Below, one piece after another: positions 54,902 to 63,858 of a stretch of 64,000 bases of DNA (the first letter of the stretch is position 1; each line of letters begins with the position of its first letter). The DNA comes from an uncultured Eubacterium sp. (lineage in GTDB: Bacteria; Bacillota; Clostridia; Oscillospirales; Acutalibacteraceae), in the NCBI GenBank assembly GCA_900539325.1, contig UQCC01000001.1, forward strand, positions 186,001 through 250,000, written 5' to 3'. The notes below the pieces were generated by a model, which made no database searches, was not told the DNA's origin, and saw only the letters and a program-made list of their open reading frames with translations. A program made the position numbers and the translations under genes.

Positions 54902-56377
54902 ATGAACGGTTCTATTATCAGAAAAATTTTGGGCTATGTGCTGATTTTAGAGGGTGCACTTTTGTTTTTGCCTTGTATCGTCGGATTAATTTATCACGAA
55001 TCGGAATACAAGACCTATCTTATCTGTGCGGTTGTAACCCTTGCAATCGGTGCTTTGATAGCCGTTAAAAAAGCTAAAAATAATGTATTTTATCTCAAAG
55101 AAGGATGCACGGCAACGGCACTCAGTTGGATTGTCCTTTCTGTTTTCGGTGCTGTTCCTTTTGTACTTACAGGCGAAATTTCGCATTTCGTCGATGCTTT
55201 GTTTGAAACTGTATCGGGATTTACAACAACGGGTGCAAGCATTCTCACGGATGTTGAGGCACTTTCTCATGCTTCTCTCTTTTGGCGAAGCTTTACACAC
55301 TGGATAGGCGGTATGGGTGTTCTTGTATTTTTACTCGCCGTTGTTCAAATGTCCGGCGGTTCAAATATGAATCTTATGCGTGCCGAAAGTCCCGGACCTT
55401 CGGTAGGCAAACTTGTACCGAAAATGCGTTATACCGCACGAATTCTTTATATTTTGTATTTCGCTTTAACTGTTTTGGAAATTGTATTTCTTGTTTGCGG
55501 CGATATGCCTCTGTTTGATGCTATTACAGCTTCACTCGGCACAGCCGGTACCGGTGGCTTTGGTATCAAAGCCGATTCCATGGCGAGTTATTCAACCTAT
55601 GTTCAGTGGGTTATCACAATATTTATGGCACTCTTCGGAGTTAACTTTAATTTTTATTATTTTCTTATCTTCCGTCAATTCGGTAAAGCACTTAAAATGG
55701 AAGAAGTCAGAGCGTATTTCGGAGTTATAATTTTTTCAACCGTTGCGGTAGTTATCAATACTTATCATTTGTTTGACAATCTTTCAGACGCAATTACACA
55801 TTCGGCATTTCAGGTCGCATCTATTATCACAACAACAGGTTATTCAACCGTAGATTTTGATATGTGGCCATCGTTTTCAAAAGCGATTTTGGTGCTTTTG
55901 ATGTTTGTCGGTGCTTGTGCGGGAAGTACGGGCGGCGGTATAAAAGTTTCAAGATTTTTGGTTGCTCTCAAAACTGTTAATAAAGAAATTCAATCATATC
56001 TTCACCCAAAAAATATCAAAAAAATAACACTTGACGGTAAAGCGGTTGAACACGAAATACTTCGTTCGACAAATGTTTTTATTATTACATATTTTGTAAT
56101 TTTTGTTTTCAGTATGCTTATTATATCGATTGAAAATTATGATTTGGTAACAAATTTTACCGCTGTTGCCGCAACAATTAACAATATCGGTCCGGGTCTT
56201 GAACTTGTCGGACCGTCAAGGAATTTTGGTCAGTTCACCGATTTGTCAAAGCTTGTTTTGATTTTCGATATGCTTGCCGGCAGACTTGAACTGTTCCCGA
56301 TTTTGCTCCTTTTCAGTCCTCGTCTTTGGATTGATACATTTAAGCGAAAAACCGCTCGCAAAATCCGTAGTAATTAA
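54902..56377 (+). CDS. trkH: Trk K+ uptake transmembrane subunit TrkH
   Basis: 491 residues, ten or so membrane segments. Four pore-loop repeats are visible: SGFTTTGAS, GTAGTGGFG, ITTTGYSTVDF and the last INNIGPGLE, each with the filter Gly. FWRSFTHWIGGMGVLVF is the conserved family block. With TrkA it imports K+. Ended by a bidirectional terminator. Confidence 0.95.
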   Translation: MNGSIIRKILGYVLILEGALLFLPCIVGLIYHESEYKTYLICAVVTLAIGALIAVKKAKNNVFYLKEGCTATALSWIVLSVFGAVPFVLTGEISHFVDALFETVSGFTTTGASILTDVEALSHASLFWRSFTHWIGGMGVLVFLLAVVQMSGGSNMNLMRAESPGPSVGKLVPKMRYTARILYILYFALTVLEIVFLVCGDMPLFDAITASLGTAGTGGFGIKADSMASYSTYVQWVITIFMALFGVNFNFYYFLIFRQFGKALKMEEVRAYFGVIIFSTVAVVINTYHLFDNLSDAITHSAFQVASIITTTGYSTVDFDMWPSFSKAILVLLMFVGACAGSTGGGIKVSRFLVALKTVNKEIQSYLHPKNIKKITLDGKAVEHEILRSTNVFIITYFVIFVFSMLIISIENYDLVTNFTAVAATINNIGPGLELVGPSRNFGQFTDLSKLVLIFDMLAGRLELFPILLLFSPRLWIDTFKRKTARKIRSN

Positions 56378-56411
56378 AAAATCCGTAGGAGTTCTTTTCC
56401 TACGGATTTTT
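56377..56411. terminator. Bidirectional terminator after trkH
   Basis: A 14 bp perfect stem (56377-56390/56398-56411, loop of 7) with A and T flanks, between convergent genes. Confidence 0.88.
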
Positions 56412-56417
56412 ATGATT

Positions 56418-56702
56418 TTATGCCGCAATATCATACCAGTTTTGCTGAACATCTTTTATTTTCTGTGCACGCTCCTCGTGGCGTGCTTTTTGCTTCTTTG
56501 CTTGTTTTTCTTTTTTGTCTTGAATAAGCAGAAATATACTGCCTATTACTAAGTAGATGCAAAGCTCTGCAAGGAAGAAAATACGCTGTCCGTCTTTAGA
56601 TACCGTTAAAAACAGATTGAACGGTATTGCCATTGCTCCGTAACCGACAATGAGTGTAACAATCGAAATAATAATACCTTTAAGCAAATCCTTTTTGTTC
56701 AT
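56418..56702 (-). CDS. Small two-helix membrane protein, unknown
   Basis: 94 residues with two membrane helices (about 8-30 and 40-60) and a Lys/Glu/Gln-rich cytosolic tail. AAAGGAGAT precedes the start. No family recognised. Single gene between the trkH terminator and the MocR-type regulator. Confidence 0.7.
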   Translation of the reverse strand: MNKKDLLKGIIISIVTLIVGYGAMAIPFNLFLTVSKDGQRIFFLAELCIYLVIGSIFLLIQDKKEKQAKKQKARHEERAQKIKDVQQNWYDIAA

Positions 56703-56830
56703 AATAAATCTCCTTTTTCATTAACAATGTGTGTTTTTTGTCTACATCTGCATTGTAAACCATATGAGATTTATATACAATAGGGTAGTGCTTACAAGTC
56801 CTAAAAATTGTACTTATAATACAAAAGTTC

Positions 56831-58102
56831 TTATCTCTTTTTTAAAATTATTGACTTTATAATCTTGATTGCTTTAGGAATATCATCGCTTTTTATTGCA
56901 GAAGGTACAAAAACTATTTTTAGTTTTCCATTGCTGCAATCAACAATGTTTGCATTAATTCCGTTTTGCTCAAAAGCTTTGTAATTATTGTTAAACAGAA
57001 CTTCGGCTTTAACTTGCAGTCCGTTTTCACTCAAATTTATTTTTGCATTCGGCAAAGCTTTTTTCAATTCTTCACAAAAGTATTTTGCTTTTGCCGTGTA
57101 CAATCTTCTTATTTTTCTTGCCTGCGAATTAATGTGTCCGTCACGGATGTATTGACAGAGTGCAATTTGCTCTGTTTTACTTGCTGTTTGCGAAAATTTG
57201 TTTTCGTTTTTGCAAAATTCGTTTGCAAGTTCCTCGGTCAGTACCATAAAGCTGATTCTGATACCGGGGATAAGTACATTTGAAAAGCTGCCCATATATA
57301 TTATATTTTGAGCATTTGAAAGAGCAAATAAAGAGGGAATCGGCTTTGTTTGATACAAAAAGTCACTGTCAAAGTCATCCTCGATTACAAGACTTCCACG
57401 CTCCTTGCTGTATTCCACAAGTTCAAGCCGCCTTTTAATCGGCATAACATTTCCGTACGATGTCATATGTGACGGTGAAACATAAATGATATCTGCGTCT
57501 TTGTTTCTTGTTCTGACTTCAAAGCCGTAATCTGCAAACAAATTCATACCCTGCACAAAACTTTTGTCCGGAAAAGATACAGTGCCTTTGTTCTTGATAA
57601 GTGAACATAGAATATATAAAAGCGATTGAACGCCTGCACCGACAACAATTCTGTCCGGCGAAGCCGATACATTTCGCTTTGCTCGGATATAGTCGGACAA
57701 AACTTCTCTCAAGTCTGCCTCGCCTTGAACATCACCGTATGACAGCAATCGTTCCTCCTGTCGAAGTGCACTTTTTATGTATCGTTGCCACAGTTTAATG
57801 TCAAAGCTTTCCTCGTCGGCGTCACCGCTTTTGAGGTCGTAGAGAATTTTGCTTTCCTCCTTCTTTCCTTTTATAACAGTTGAAGCTGTGCTCTTTTGCT
57901 CTGTTACATAATATCCGCTTTTAGGGGAAGCGATAACATATCCGTCTGCCTGAAGTTCAAAGTAAGCATTTTGTATTGTTGTTTTGCTTACGGGCAAAAG
58001 CTGTGTAGCGGTTCTTACCGATGGTAATTTGTCACCGGCTTTGAGCTGATTTGTAAGTATCAAGTTTTTGTAATAATTATATATTTCAATATATTTTTTC
58101 AT
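56831..58102 (-). CDS. MocR-type GntR/aminotransferase regulator lacking the PLP lysine
   Basis: 423 residues. Residues 1-68 are a GntR winged helix (GDKLPSVRTATQLLPVSKTTIQ); the rest is a class I aminotransferase fold (YGDVQGEADLRE, VGAGVQSLL, EDDFDSDF). In MocR regulators the PLP lysine sits in a G-T/S-F-S-K motif. Here the motif reads GSFSN, so residue 275 is Asn (codon AAT at about 57278-57280, minus strand). It should not form the usual internal aldimine and may sense a ligand differently or bind PLP loosely. It diverges from the radical SAM gene at 58193; such regulators often control the neighbouring divergent gene. Confidence 0.87.
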   Translation of the reverse strand: MKKYIEIYNYYKNLILTNQLKAGDKLPSVRTATQLLPVSKTTIQNAYFELQADGYVIASPKSGYYVTEQKSTASTVIKGKKEESKILYDLKSGDADEESFDIKLWQRYIKSALRQEERLLSYGDVQGEADLREVLSDYIRAKRNVSASPDRIVVGAGVQSLLYILCSLIKNKGTVSFPDKSFVQGMNLFADYGFEVRTRNKDADIIYVSPSHMTSYGNVMPIKRRLELVEYSKERGSLVIEDDFDSDFLYQTKPIPSLFALSNAQNIIYMGSFSNVLIPGIRISFMVLTEELANEFCKNENKFSQTASKTEQIALCQYIRDGHINSQARKIRRLYTAKAKYFCEELKKALPNAKINLSENGLQVKAEVLFNNNYKAFEQNGINANIVDCSNGKLKIVFVPSAIKSDDIPKAIKIIKSIILKKR

Positions 58103-58192
58103 ATCTGTACCTTAAATTATTTATACATTTGCCTATATGATTAATGTCAACAATATTATATAATATATAGAATAAAATATCAATAGGAGATA

Positions 58193-58834
58193 GTGTTTAT
58201 TACACTTTGTGAATATATTATGGCTGATATTATTTATACACTTTGCGGCGGAACATACATTAATATAACAAACAAATGCCCTTGCAGATGCACTTTCTGT
58301 ATTCGATCGCAGGGCAATGCGGTCGGCGATGCCGAAAATCTTTGGTTTTACGGCAACGAGCCGAGCCTTGATGATATTAAAAAAGCTATTGATGCTTACG
58401 GATTTGAAAAGGTAGACGCTGTTTGCTTTTGTGGCTACGGCGAACCTACCGAACGACTTGATGTCTTGATTGCTACGGCAAATTACCTCAGAACAATCAA
58501 TCCGTCAATCAAAATCCGTGTTAACACAAACGGACTTTCGGATTTAATCAACGGCAGAAGTACAGCCAAGGAAATCGGCGAAGCTTTTGATATTGTTTCT
58601 GTTTCACTTAACGACCCTGATTCCGACAGCTACGATGCCGTTACAAGAAATATTTTTCCTAAAAAAGCATTTCCGTCACTTCTTGAATTTACAAAAGAAT
58701 GTGCAAAATATTGCCCTGAGGTTCATATGAGCGTTGTTGATGTTATCGGTGAAGAAAACATCGAAAAGTCAAGAAAACTTGCCGAGTCCCTCGGTGCTAA
58801 ATTCATCTGCCGCTCCTTTGATGAAGGCAGATAA
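58193..58834 (+). CDS. TatD-linked radical SAM protein
   Basis: 213 residues from a GTG at 58193 just after AGGAGA; an ATG at 58220 gives the more usual N-terminus but has no ribosome binding site. The NITNKCPCRCTFCIR block provides C29-x3-C33-x2-C36 for the 4Fe-4S cluster, and CGYGEPTERLD the glycine-rich SAM motif. Size and pattern fit the tatD_link_rSAM family, usually next to a TatD-like nuclease gene; none is visible here. The reaction is unknown. Followed by a terminator. Confidence 0.8.
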   Translation: MFITLCEYIMADIIYTLCGGTYINITNKCPCRCTFCIRSQGNAVGDAENLWFYGNEPSLDDIKKAIDAYGFEKVDAVCFCGYGEPTERLDVLIATANYLRTINPSIKIRVNTNGLSDLINGRSTAKEIGEAFDIVSVSLNDPDSDSYDAVTRNIFPKKAFPSLLEFTKECAKYCPEVHMSVVDVIGEENIEKSRKLAESLGAKFICRSFDEGR

Positions 58835-58847
58835 TCATAAAAGTATA

Positions 58848-58884
58848 AGACTGCAATCTTTTCAGTAGGATTGCAGTCTGTTTT
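58848..58884 (+). terminator. Terminator after the radical SAM gene
   Basis: An 11 bp perfect stem (58848-58858/58869-58879, loop of 10) followed by GTTTTTG. Confidence 0.85.
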
Positions 58885-59020
58885 TGTTTATGTATAAAAA
58901 TTTGTTTGATTTGAGTAATCAAAACATTGTTTTCCGATTATTTTTAATTCTTTTCTAATATAATTTGTCATTTGCAGTTTTTGCATCATAATAATAACTT
59001 GAAAAGTTGCTTTTTCATTA

Positions 59021-59740
59021 TCATTTTCCTTTTATATTATAGTCTGGTTCTGCATAGCTTTTCCATTGAATAAATTTAAAGCATGCAAAATGTTTTTTAG
59101 GTGTGTTGGTTACATAATAAAAGCTAGGAATATAATCGGCTTTTAATGTGCTGTTGAATTTCATGCTTAGTTTATCTATATATATATCGTCAAATGTATA
59201 TTCTTTATCATAAAAATAAAAACGTGCAACATCGTTTTCAAAGCATTTTAAAAATTGCTTTGAATCATCTTTTGAAATTATATATTTGTAATCAAGATTA
59301 TTTTTATCGTAGTAGTTTATTATATTCTCCGTGTCAAGGTACATTCCGATAATTTTTTGGTCAACATTTTTTTGCAACCATTCTGTGCACCAATTTTGGA
59401 TATCGTCAAATTGATAATCGTCATAATAACCTTTTTTATTTTTGCTCACAATAAAATGTCTGTTGTTATATTCATATTCAAACGAAAAATCAATCCAAAC
59501 CGTTTTTGTTAAAAAGATTTCATATTCTTCCTCTTCAGAATGGGCTTGGTTGTATTTAATTAATTTAAACTCTTGCGGATTTGCGTTGTATTTCTCGCAA
59601 AGATATTCCAAGGATTGTTCTTTTGCAGAATCAACATCAGTTTTGCGCATGTGTTGTTCAATCAAAAAAATTCCCAATATCAACATTACAACGGCAAACA
59701 AAACAGCAAAGATAATTATTATTTTATTCTTTTTAGTCAT
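59021..59740 (-). CDS. Membrane-anchored protein of unknown function
   Basis: 239 residues from the ATG at 59740, which has AAAGGAGCAA upstream; the frame continues upstream but without a start signal. One N-terminal membrane helix (about 7-29) anchors an extracellular domain rich in Tyr, Phe, Asp and Lys. No catalytic or family motif was recognised. The gene is AT-richer than its neighbours, which could mean recent arrival. Confidence 0.65.
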   Translation of the reverse strand: MTKKNKIIIIFAVLFAVVMLILGIFLIEQHMRKTDVDSAKEQSLEYLCEKYNANPQEFKLIKYNQAHSEEEEYEIFLTKTVWIDFSFEYEYNNRHFIVSKNKKGYYDDYQFDDIQNWCTEWLQKNVDQKIIGMYLDTENIINYYDKNNLDYKYIISKDDSKQFLKCFENDVARFYFYDKEYTFDDIYIDKLSMKFNSTLKADYIPSFYYVTNTPKKHFACFKFIQWKSYAEPDYNIKGK

Positions 59741-59938
59741 ATAATTGCTCCTTTCTGAACCGAAATATATATATCTTTCTACTTTTTGTATATCATAATT
59801 TGTAAATTCTGTCAATGATATATTCAAAATTATATAAAAATATGGAAAAAATGTACAATTTGCATATTGATATTTTACAATTATGTTAAAACCATCTTTT
59901 ATCATAATAAATATTATAAAAAATATTACCAAAAGTTA

Positions 59939-59967
59939 GTGACAAACGGTGTTATTTATTGTATAAT
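59939..59967 (+). promoter_or_regulatory. Sigma-A promoter of the GH3 gene
   Basis: GTGACA (59939-59944) and TATAAT (59962-59967) with a 17 bp spacer. The GH3 ATG at 60004 is preceded by AAAGGAG. Confidence 0.75.
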
Positions 59968-60003
59968 AGTTCAGTAAATTTATAAATTTGAAAGGAGTTT
60001 TTT

Positions 60004-62502
60004 ATGAAACACTCTGAAATCGTCGGAAAAATGAGCCTTGAGCAAAAGGCAACATTTGTTTCCGGTTATGACTATTGGCATCTTGAGGAAGCTCCGGAAC
60101 TCGGGCTCCCTAAGATTTGCATTACAGACGGCCCTCACGGCTTGCGTAAGGCAAAGGGTAAGGACTATGTACCTGAAGAAGGCGAGGCAAAGTCATCGGG
60201 CGGTATCGGTCTTGGCAACTCTGTTCCTACAACTTGCTTCCCGCCTGCCGCAACTTCATCTTGCTCTTGGGATGATGATTTGCTCTTTGAAGAGGGTGCA
60301 GCTATGGGTGAAGAATGCCTTAAAGAAAAGGTTTCCGTTATTCTCGGCCCGGGTACAAATATCAAGCGTGCTCCAACATGCGGCAGAAACTTTGAGTATT
60401 TTTCAGAAGATCCGCTTCTTGCAGGTAAGTGCTCAGCTGCCATCATCAACGGCGTTCAGTCAAAGGGCGTAGGTACATCACTTAAGCACTTTGCTTGTAA
60501 TTCACAGGAAGCATTCCGTATGGTTCTCAACGAAGTTATTGATGAGCGTACAATGCGTGAGATTTATTTCCCGGCATTTGAAATTGCTGTTAAAGAGGCT
60601 CAGCCTTGGACTGTTATGAATTCATATAACCGTATTAACGGTGTTTATGCTTCACAAAATGAATGGATGCAACAGCAGGTTCTCCGTAAGGAATGGGGCT
60701 TTAAGGGCCTTATCGTAACAGACTGGGGTGCATCTGTTGACCGTGTTGACGGCGTTAAAGCAGGTACAGACCTTGAAATGCCTACATCCGGTAAGCTTAA
60801 TGCTAAAAAAATTGTTGCCGCTGTAAACGACGGAACTCTTGAAGAATCAATTCTTGACGAAAGAGTAGATGCTGTTGTTGACCTCATCTTGAAGTCAAAG
60901 CCGGCTCTTGAAAAAACACATACATATGACAAAAAGGCTCACCACAAGATTGCTCAAAAGATTGCAGAAGGCTCAATGGTTCTTCTTAAGAACGATGACA
61001 GCATTCTTCCTCTTCAGGCAGGTCAAAAGGTAGCTGTTATCGGTGAGATGGCAAAAGCTCCTCGTTTCCAGGGCGCAGGTTCCTCTGTTATCAATCCTAC
61101 AATGCTTTCAAACGCTTATGATGAACTTGTAGAACTCGGCGTAGATGTTACTTATGCACAGGGCTATTACAAGTCGGCAGGCACTAAGAAAGAGCAAAAG
61201 ACAAGAATGACTGAGGCACAGCTTACGGCAGAGGCTGTTAATGCTGCAAAGAATGCCGATGTTGCTATTGTATTCGCAGGTCTTACAGAGGACTTCGAGG
61301 GCGAAGGCTACGACAGAGAAACAATCAATATGCCTCCAAATCACAACAAACTTATTTCGGATGTTGCCGCTGCAAATCCAAATACCGTTGTTGTTCTCGC
61401 AGGCGGTTCTGTTGTACTTATGCCATGGCTTTCAGAAGTTAAGGGTCTTCTTAATTCAGGACTAGGCGGTCAGGCAGGCGGTGCCGCAGTTGCAAATATC
61501 CTTACAGGTAAAGTTAATCCTTCAGGTAAAACTTCGGAAACATATCCTGTTTCATTTGAAGCAAATCCTACATTCGGTAATTATCCGGGCGGTCCTGTAA
61601 CTTCAGAACATAAAGAAAGCGTTTATATCGGTTACAGATATTACGATTCTGCTAACGAAGATGTTGTGTTCCCGTTCGGTTACGGTCTTTCTTATACAAC
61701 ATTTGAATACAGCGACATTAAGCTTTCAGCTGATTCTATTAAAGATACAGACACTCTTACCGTATCGTTCAAGGTTAAGAATACAGGCAGTGTAGCCGGT
61801 GCAGAAATTGCTCAGGTTTATGTTGCAGATAAGGAATCAACAATCTTCCGTCCTGCAAAGGAACTTAAAGGATACAAAAAGGTATTCCTTAATGCGGGCG
61901 AAGAAAAGGAAGTTTCTGTTGAACTTTCAAAGAGAGCATTTGCTTTCTATAATGTTAAAATCGGTGATTGGTGCGTTGAGTCCGGTGACTTTGATATTAT
62001 GGTTGCCGCTTCATCAAGAGATGTTAAACTCACCGCTACCGTAAATGTAGAAGCTCCTGCTTGCGAAATCCCTGATTATCACACAACTGCTCCTGCTTAC
62101 TACAATGATGTTAAAAACATCACTCGTGATGATTTTGCCGCAGTTTACGGTGAGCTTCCAAATCCTCAAATTGATACTTCAAAGAGGATTGATAAGTACT
62201 CATGCCTTAATGATGCAAGACATACAAAGTGGGGCGGCAGACTTTGCAGACTCATCTCAAAGGTTATGTCAGGTATGGGCTCAGCTGAAAACGGCGACGG
62301 TAAGATGCTTGCCGCTATGGCAACACAGATTCCTGTTCGTAACTTCGTACAGATGTCTATGGGTGCATTCAGTGAATATCAGGCTGAGGGACTTCTTATG
62401 ATGCTTAATGATGATCAATCTTCATTCATCGGCTTCAGCAAAATTTTCTGGACTCTCGGCGGAACACTCGCAAGACTTCCAAAACTTCTTTCAGCTATCT
62501 AA
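60004..62502 (+). CDS. Beta-glucosidase-like GH3 enzyme
   Basis: 832 residues, no signal peptide. The N-terminal barrel holds TDGPHGLRK and the nucleophile Asp in VTDWGAS; the (alpha/beta)6 domain follows (GGSVVLMPW, GLGGQAGG), then PFGYGLSYTTFEYS and a fibronectin III-like domain (about 570-690). The C-terminal 140 or so residues (after VEAPACEIP) form an extra helical region ending near LARLPKLLSAI, of a kind seen in some Clostridial GH3 proteins. It probably cleaves beta-glucosides or xylosides in the cytosol. Codon choice is more biased than in most neighbours, suggesting high expression. Confidence 0.92.
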   Translation: MKHSEIVGKMSLEQKATFVSGYDYWHLEEAPELGLPKICITDGPHGLRKAKGKDYVPEEGEAKSSGGIGLGNSVPTTCFPPAATSSCSWDDDLLFEEGAAMGEECLKEKVSVILGPGTNIKRAPTCGRNFEYFSEDPLLAGKCSAAIINGVQSKGVGTSLKHFACNSQEAFRMVLNEVIDERTMREIYFPAFEIAVKEAQPWTVMNSYNRINGVYASQNEWMQQQVLRKEWGFKGLIVTDWGASVDRVDGVKAGTDLEMPTSGKLNAKKIVAAVNDGTLEESILDERVDAVVDLILKSKPALEKTHTYDKKAHHKIAQKIAEGSMVLLKNDDSILPLQAGQKVAVIGEMAKAPRFQGAGSSVINPTMLSNAYDELVELGVDVTYAQGYYKSAGTKKEQKTRMTEAQLTAEAVNAAKNADVAIVFAGLTEDFEGEGYDRETINMPPNHNKLISDVAAANPNTVVVLAGGSVVLMPWLSEVKGLLNSGLGGQAGGAAVANILTGKVNPSGKTSETYPVSFEANPTFGNYPGGPVTSEHKESVYIGYRYYDSANEDVVFPFGYGLSYTTFEYSDIKLSADSIKDTDTLTVSFKVKNTGSVAGAEIAQVYVADKESTIFRPAKELKGYKKVFLNAGEEKEVSVELSKRAFAFYNVKIGDWCVESGDFDIMVAASSRDVKLTATVNVEAPACEIPDYHTTAPAYYNDVKNITRDDFAAVYGELPNPQIDTSKRIDKYSCLNDARHTKWGGRLCRLISKVMSGMGSAENGDGKMLAAMATQIPVRNFVQMSMGAFSEYQAEGLLMMLNDDQSSFIGFSKIFWTLGGTLARLPKLLSAI

Positions 62503-62515
62503 TAGTATTAAAATC

Positions 62516-62539
62516 GGGACTGTGATTTTTCACAGTCCC
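62516..62539 (+). terminator. Hairpin terminator after the GH3 gene
   Basis: A 10 bp perfect stem (62516-62525/62530-62539) with a TTTT loop and a short T/A-rich tail. Confidence 0.75.
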
Positions 62540-62566
62540 TTATATTTTATAATGATTTTATAAAAT

Positions 62567-62593
62567 ATAAAAAAGTCCGTCTAACGACGAACT
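62567..62593 (-). terminator. Terminator of tRNA-Ser
   Basis: On the minus strand an 8 bp stem (one wobble) with loop GTTA is followed by seven Ts, just after the tRNA. Confidence 0.75.
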
Positions 62594-62602
62594 CTTTATT
62601 TT

Positions 62603-62695
62603 TGGCGGAGAGCAAGGGATTCGAACCCTCGAACAGGTTATAGCCCGTTACACGATTTCCAATCGTGCTCCTTCGGCCAGCTCGGACAACTCTCC
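62603..62695 (-). tRNA. tRNA-Ser (anticodon GGA)
   Basis: A 93 nt class II tRNA with encoded CCA. The acceptor GGAGAGT pairs with GCTCTCC, the anticodon loop TTGGAAA has anticodon GGA, and the long variable arm typical of tRNA-Ser precedes the GGTTCGAATCC T-loop. Confidence 0.95.
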
Positions 62696-62735
62696 AAATA
62701 AATTACTTGCCTATTATAACTTATTAAAATATAAA

Positions 62736-62764
62736 TTGCAAGTAAAAAATTAATATGTTATAAT
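62736..62764 (+). promoter_or_regulatory. Sigma-A promoter of the small membrane protein gene
   Basis: TTGCAA (62736-62741) and TATAAT (62759-62764), spacer 17 bp, 28 bp before the ATG. Confidence 0.75.
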
Positions 62765-62792
62765 AAAAATATAAATTTGGGAGGTCTTTAAT

Positions 62793-63137
62793 ATGAAAAA
62801 CAAAAAATCTACTGTGCTTTATGCTGTTTTTGCCGTAATTTTACTCATAGTAGGTGCTATTACAACAGGGGTTGCAATCAAAGCAGGCAATGATTATAAA
62901 GGAACTGTTGCAGCTTATAAACTTTATCAAAAATCAGGTTTCGACTTAGGTTCTGCAAAATTATCCGCTCAAACAGATTCAGCTAAAGAACGCGCAGACG
63001 AATACAAAAACAACTTTAAAAAATTCTTTGCTATTTCTATTTTGCTTTATGTCGCACTTTTAGTAATGCTTGTTTTAATTTATCTAAACACAGTTAAAGC
63101 AAAAGAATTGGAAGAAGAAAATAAAAAACAAGAGTAA
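62793..63137 (+). CDS. Small two-helix membrane protein, unknown
   Basis: 114 residues with two membrane helices (about 8-30 and 80-100), an intervening hydrophilic loop and a Lys/Glu-rich tail. GGGAGGTC precedes the ATG. It has its own promoter and terminator. No family was recognised. Confidence 0.75.
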   Translation: MKNKKSTVLYAVFAVILLIVGAITTGVAIKAGNDYKGTVAAYKLYQKSGFDLGSAKLSAQTDSAKERADEYKNNFKKFFAISILLYVALLVMLVLIYLNTVKAKELEEENKKQE

Positions 63138-63140
63138 TGT

Positions 63141-63173
63141 AAAAGTCCTATCAAAAAAGATAGGACTTTTTTT
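63141..63173. terminator. Terminator between the small membrane protein gene and ktrA
   Basis: A 12 bp perfect stem (63141-63152/63159-63170, loop AAAAAA) followed by TTT, between convergent genes. Confidence 0.88.
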
Positions 63174-63199
63174 GTAGTGGATAGGCTTGCCTATCTTTT

Positions 63200-63847
63200 T
63201 TATATTTTAAAGCATTTTTGGAGTGATTTATAATCTCCGAGAACAAGCATGCTGATGTTGCTTGAAAGAACGGTGTCAGGCGTTATTGCCATATTCATTT
63301 TGCCATATTCTTTAAGAGCCAAAATGTTGATGTTGTACTTTTTACGAATGTCAATTCTTCCGATTGATTTGCCAATCCAATTATCCGGCACTTGTACCTC
63401 AAAAATGGCGTATGAATCGTCAACCTCAATATAATCAAGAATATGGTCGGAAGTGTACCTGATTGCAGTCCATTTTGCCATTTGTTTTTCTGGATAAACA
63501 ACTCTGTCAGCTCCGTTGCGTAATAAGAACTTTTCCTGTACATCACGCTTTGCCGCAGATACAACAAATTCTGCACCCAATTCTTTTAGCAGGGAAGTGG
63601 TTTCAAGTGAGTTTTGAAAATTTCCCGACATCGTTACAATGCAAACATCAAAATTTCTTATTCCGAGTGAATTCAAAAAATCAGGGTCTGTGCTGTCGCC
63701 GATTTGTGCATTAGTGACATATTGAAGAACATCATTAACTTTTTCTTCGTCGTTATCAATTGCCATAACTTCGTGGCCTAATTGGTTAAGTTCCATTGCA
63801 ATGTGCTTGCCAAAGTGTCCAAGACCGATAAGTAAAATATTTTTCAT
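63200..63847 (-). CDS. ktrA: K+ uptake regulatory subunit KtrA
   Basis: 215 residues, one RCK unit: the NAD-binding IGLGHFGKHIAMEL, an acidic AIDNDEEKV, and a C-terminal RCK-C domain. Length is that of KtrA rather than the double-unit TrkA. It gates the KtrB K+ channel. AAGGAGC lies before the start, immediately after the ktrB stop codon. It is the window's second K+ uptake system beside trkA-trkH. Confidence 0.92.
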   Translation of the reverse strand: MKNILLIGLGHFGKHIAMELNQLGHEVMAIDNDEEKVNDVLQYVTNAQIGDSTDPDFLNSLGIRNFDVCIVTMSGNFQNSLETTSLLKELGAEFVVSAAKRDVQEKFLLRNGADRVVYPEKQMAKWTAIRYTSDHILDYIEVDDSYAIFEVQVPDNWIGKSIGRIDIRKKYNINILALKEYGKMNMAITPDTVLSSNISMLVLGDYKSLQKCFKI

Positions 63848-63858
63848 TTTGTGCTCCT

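Noticed and set aside
59741..59932. N-terminal extension of the membrane-anchored protein (303-residue frame)
   Set aside because: The ATG at 59740 has AAAGGAGCAA and begins a clean membrane anchor; the extension has no start signal.
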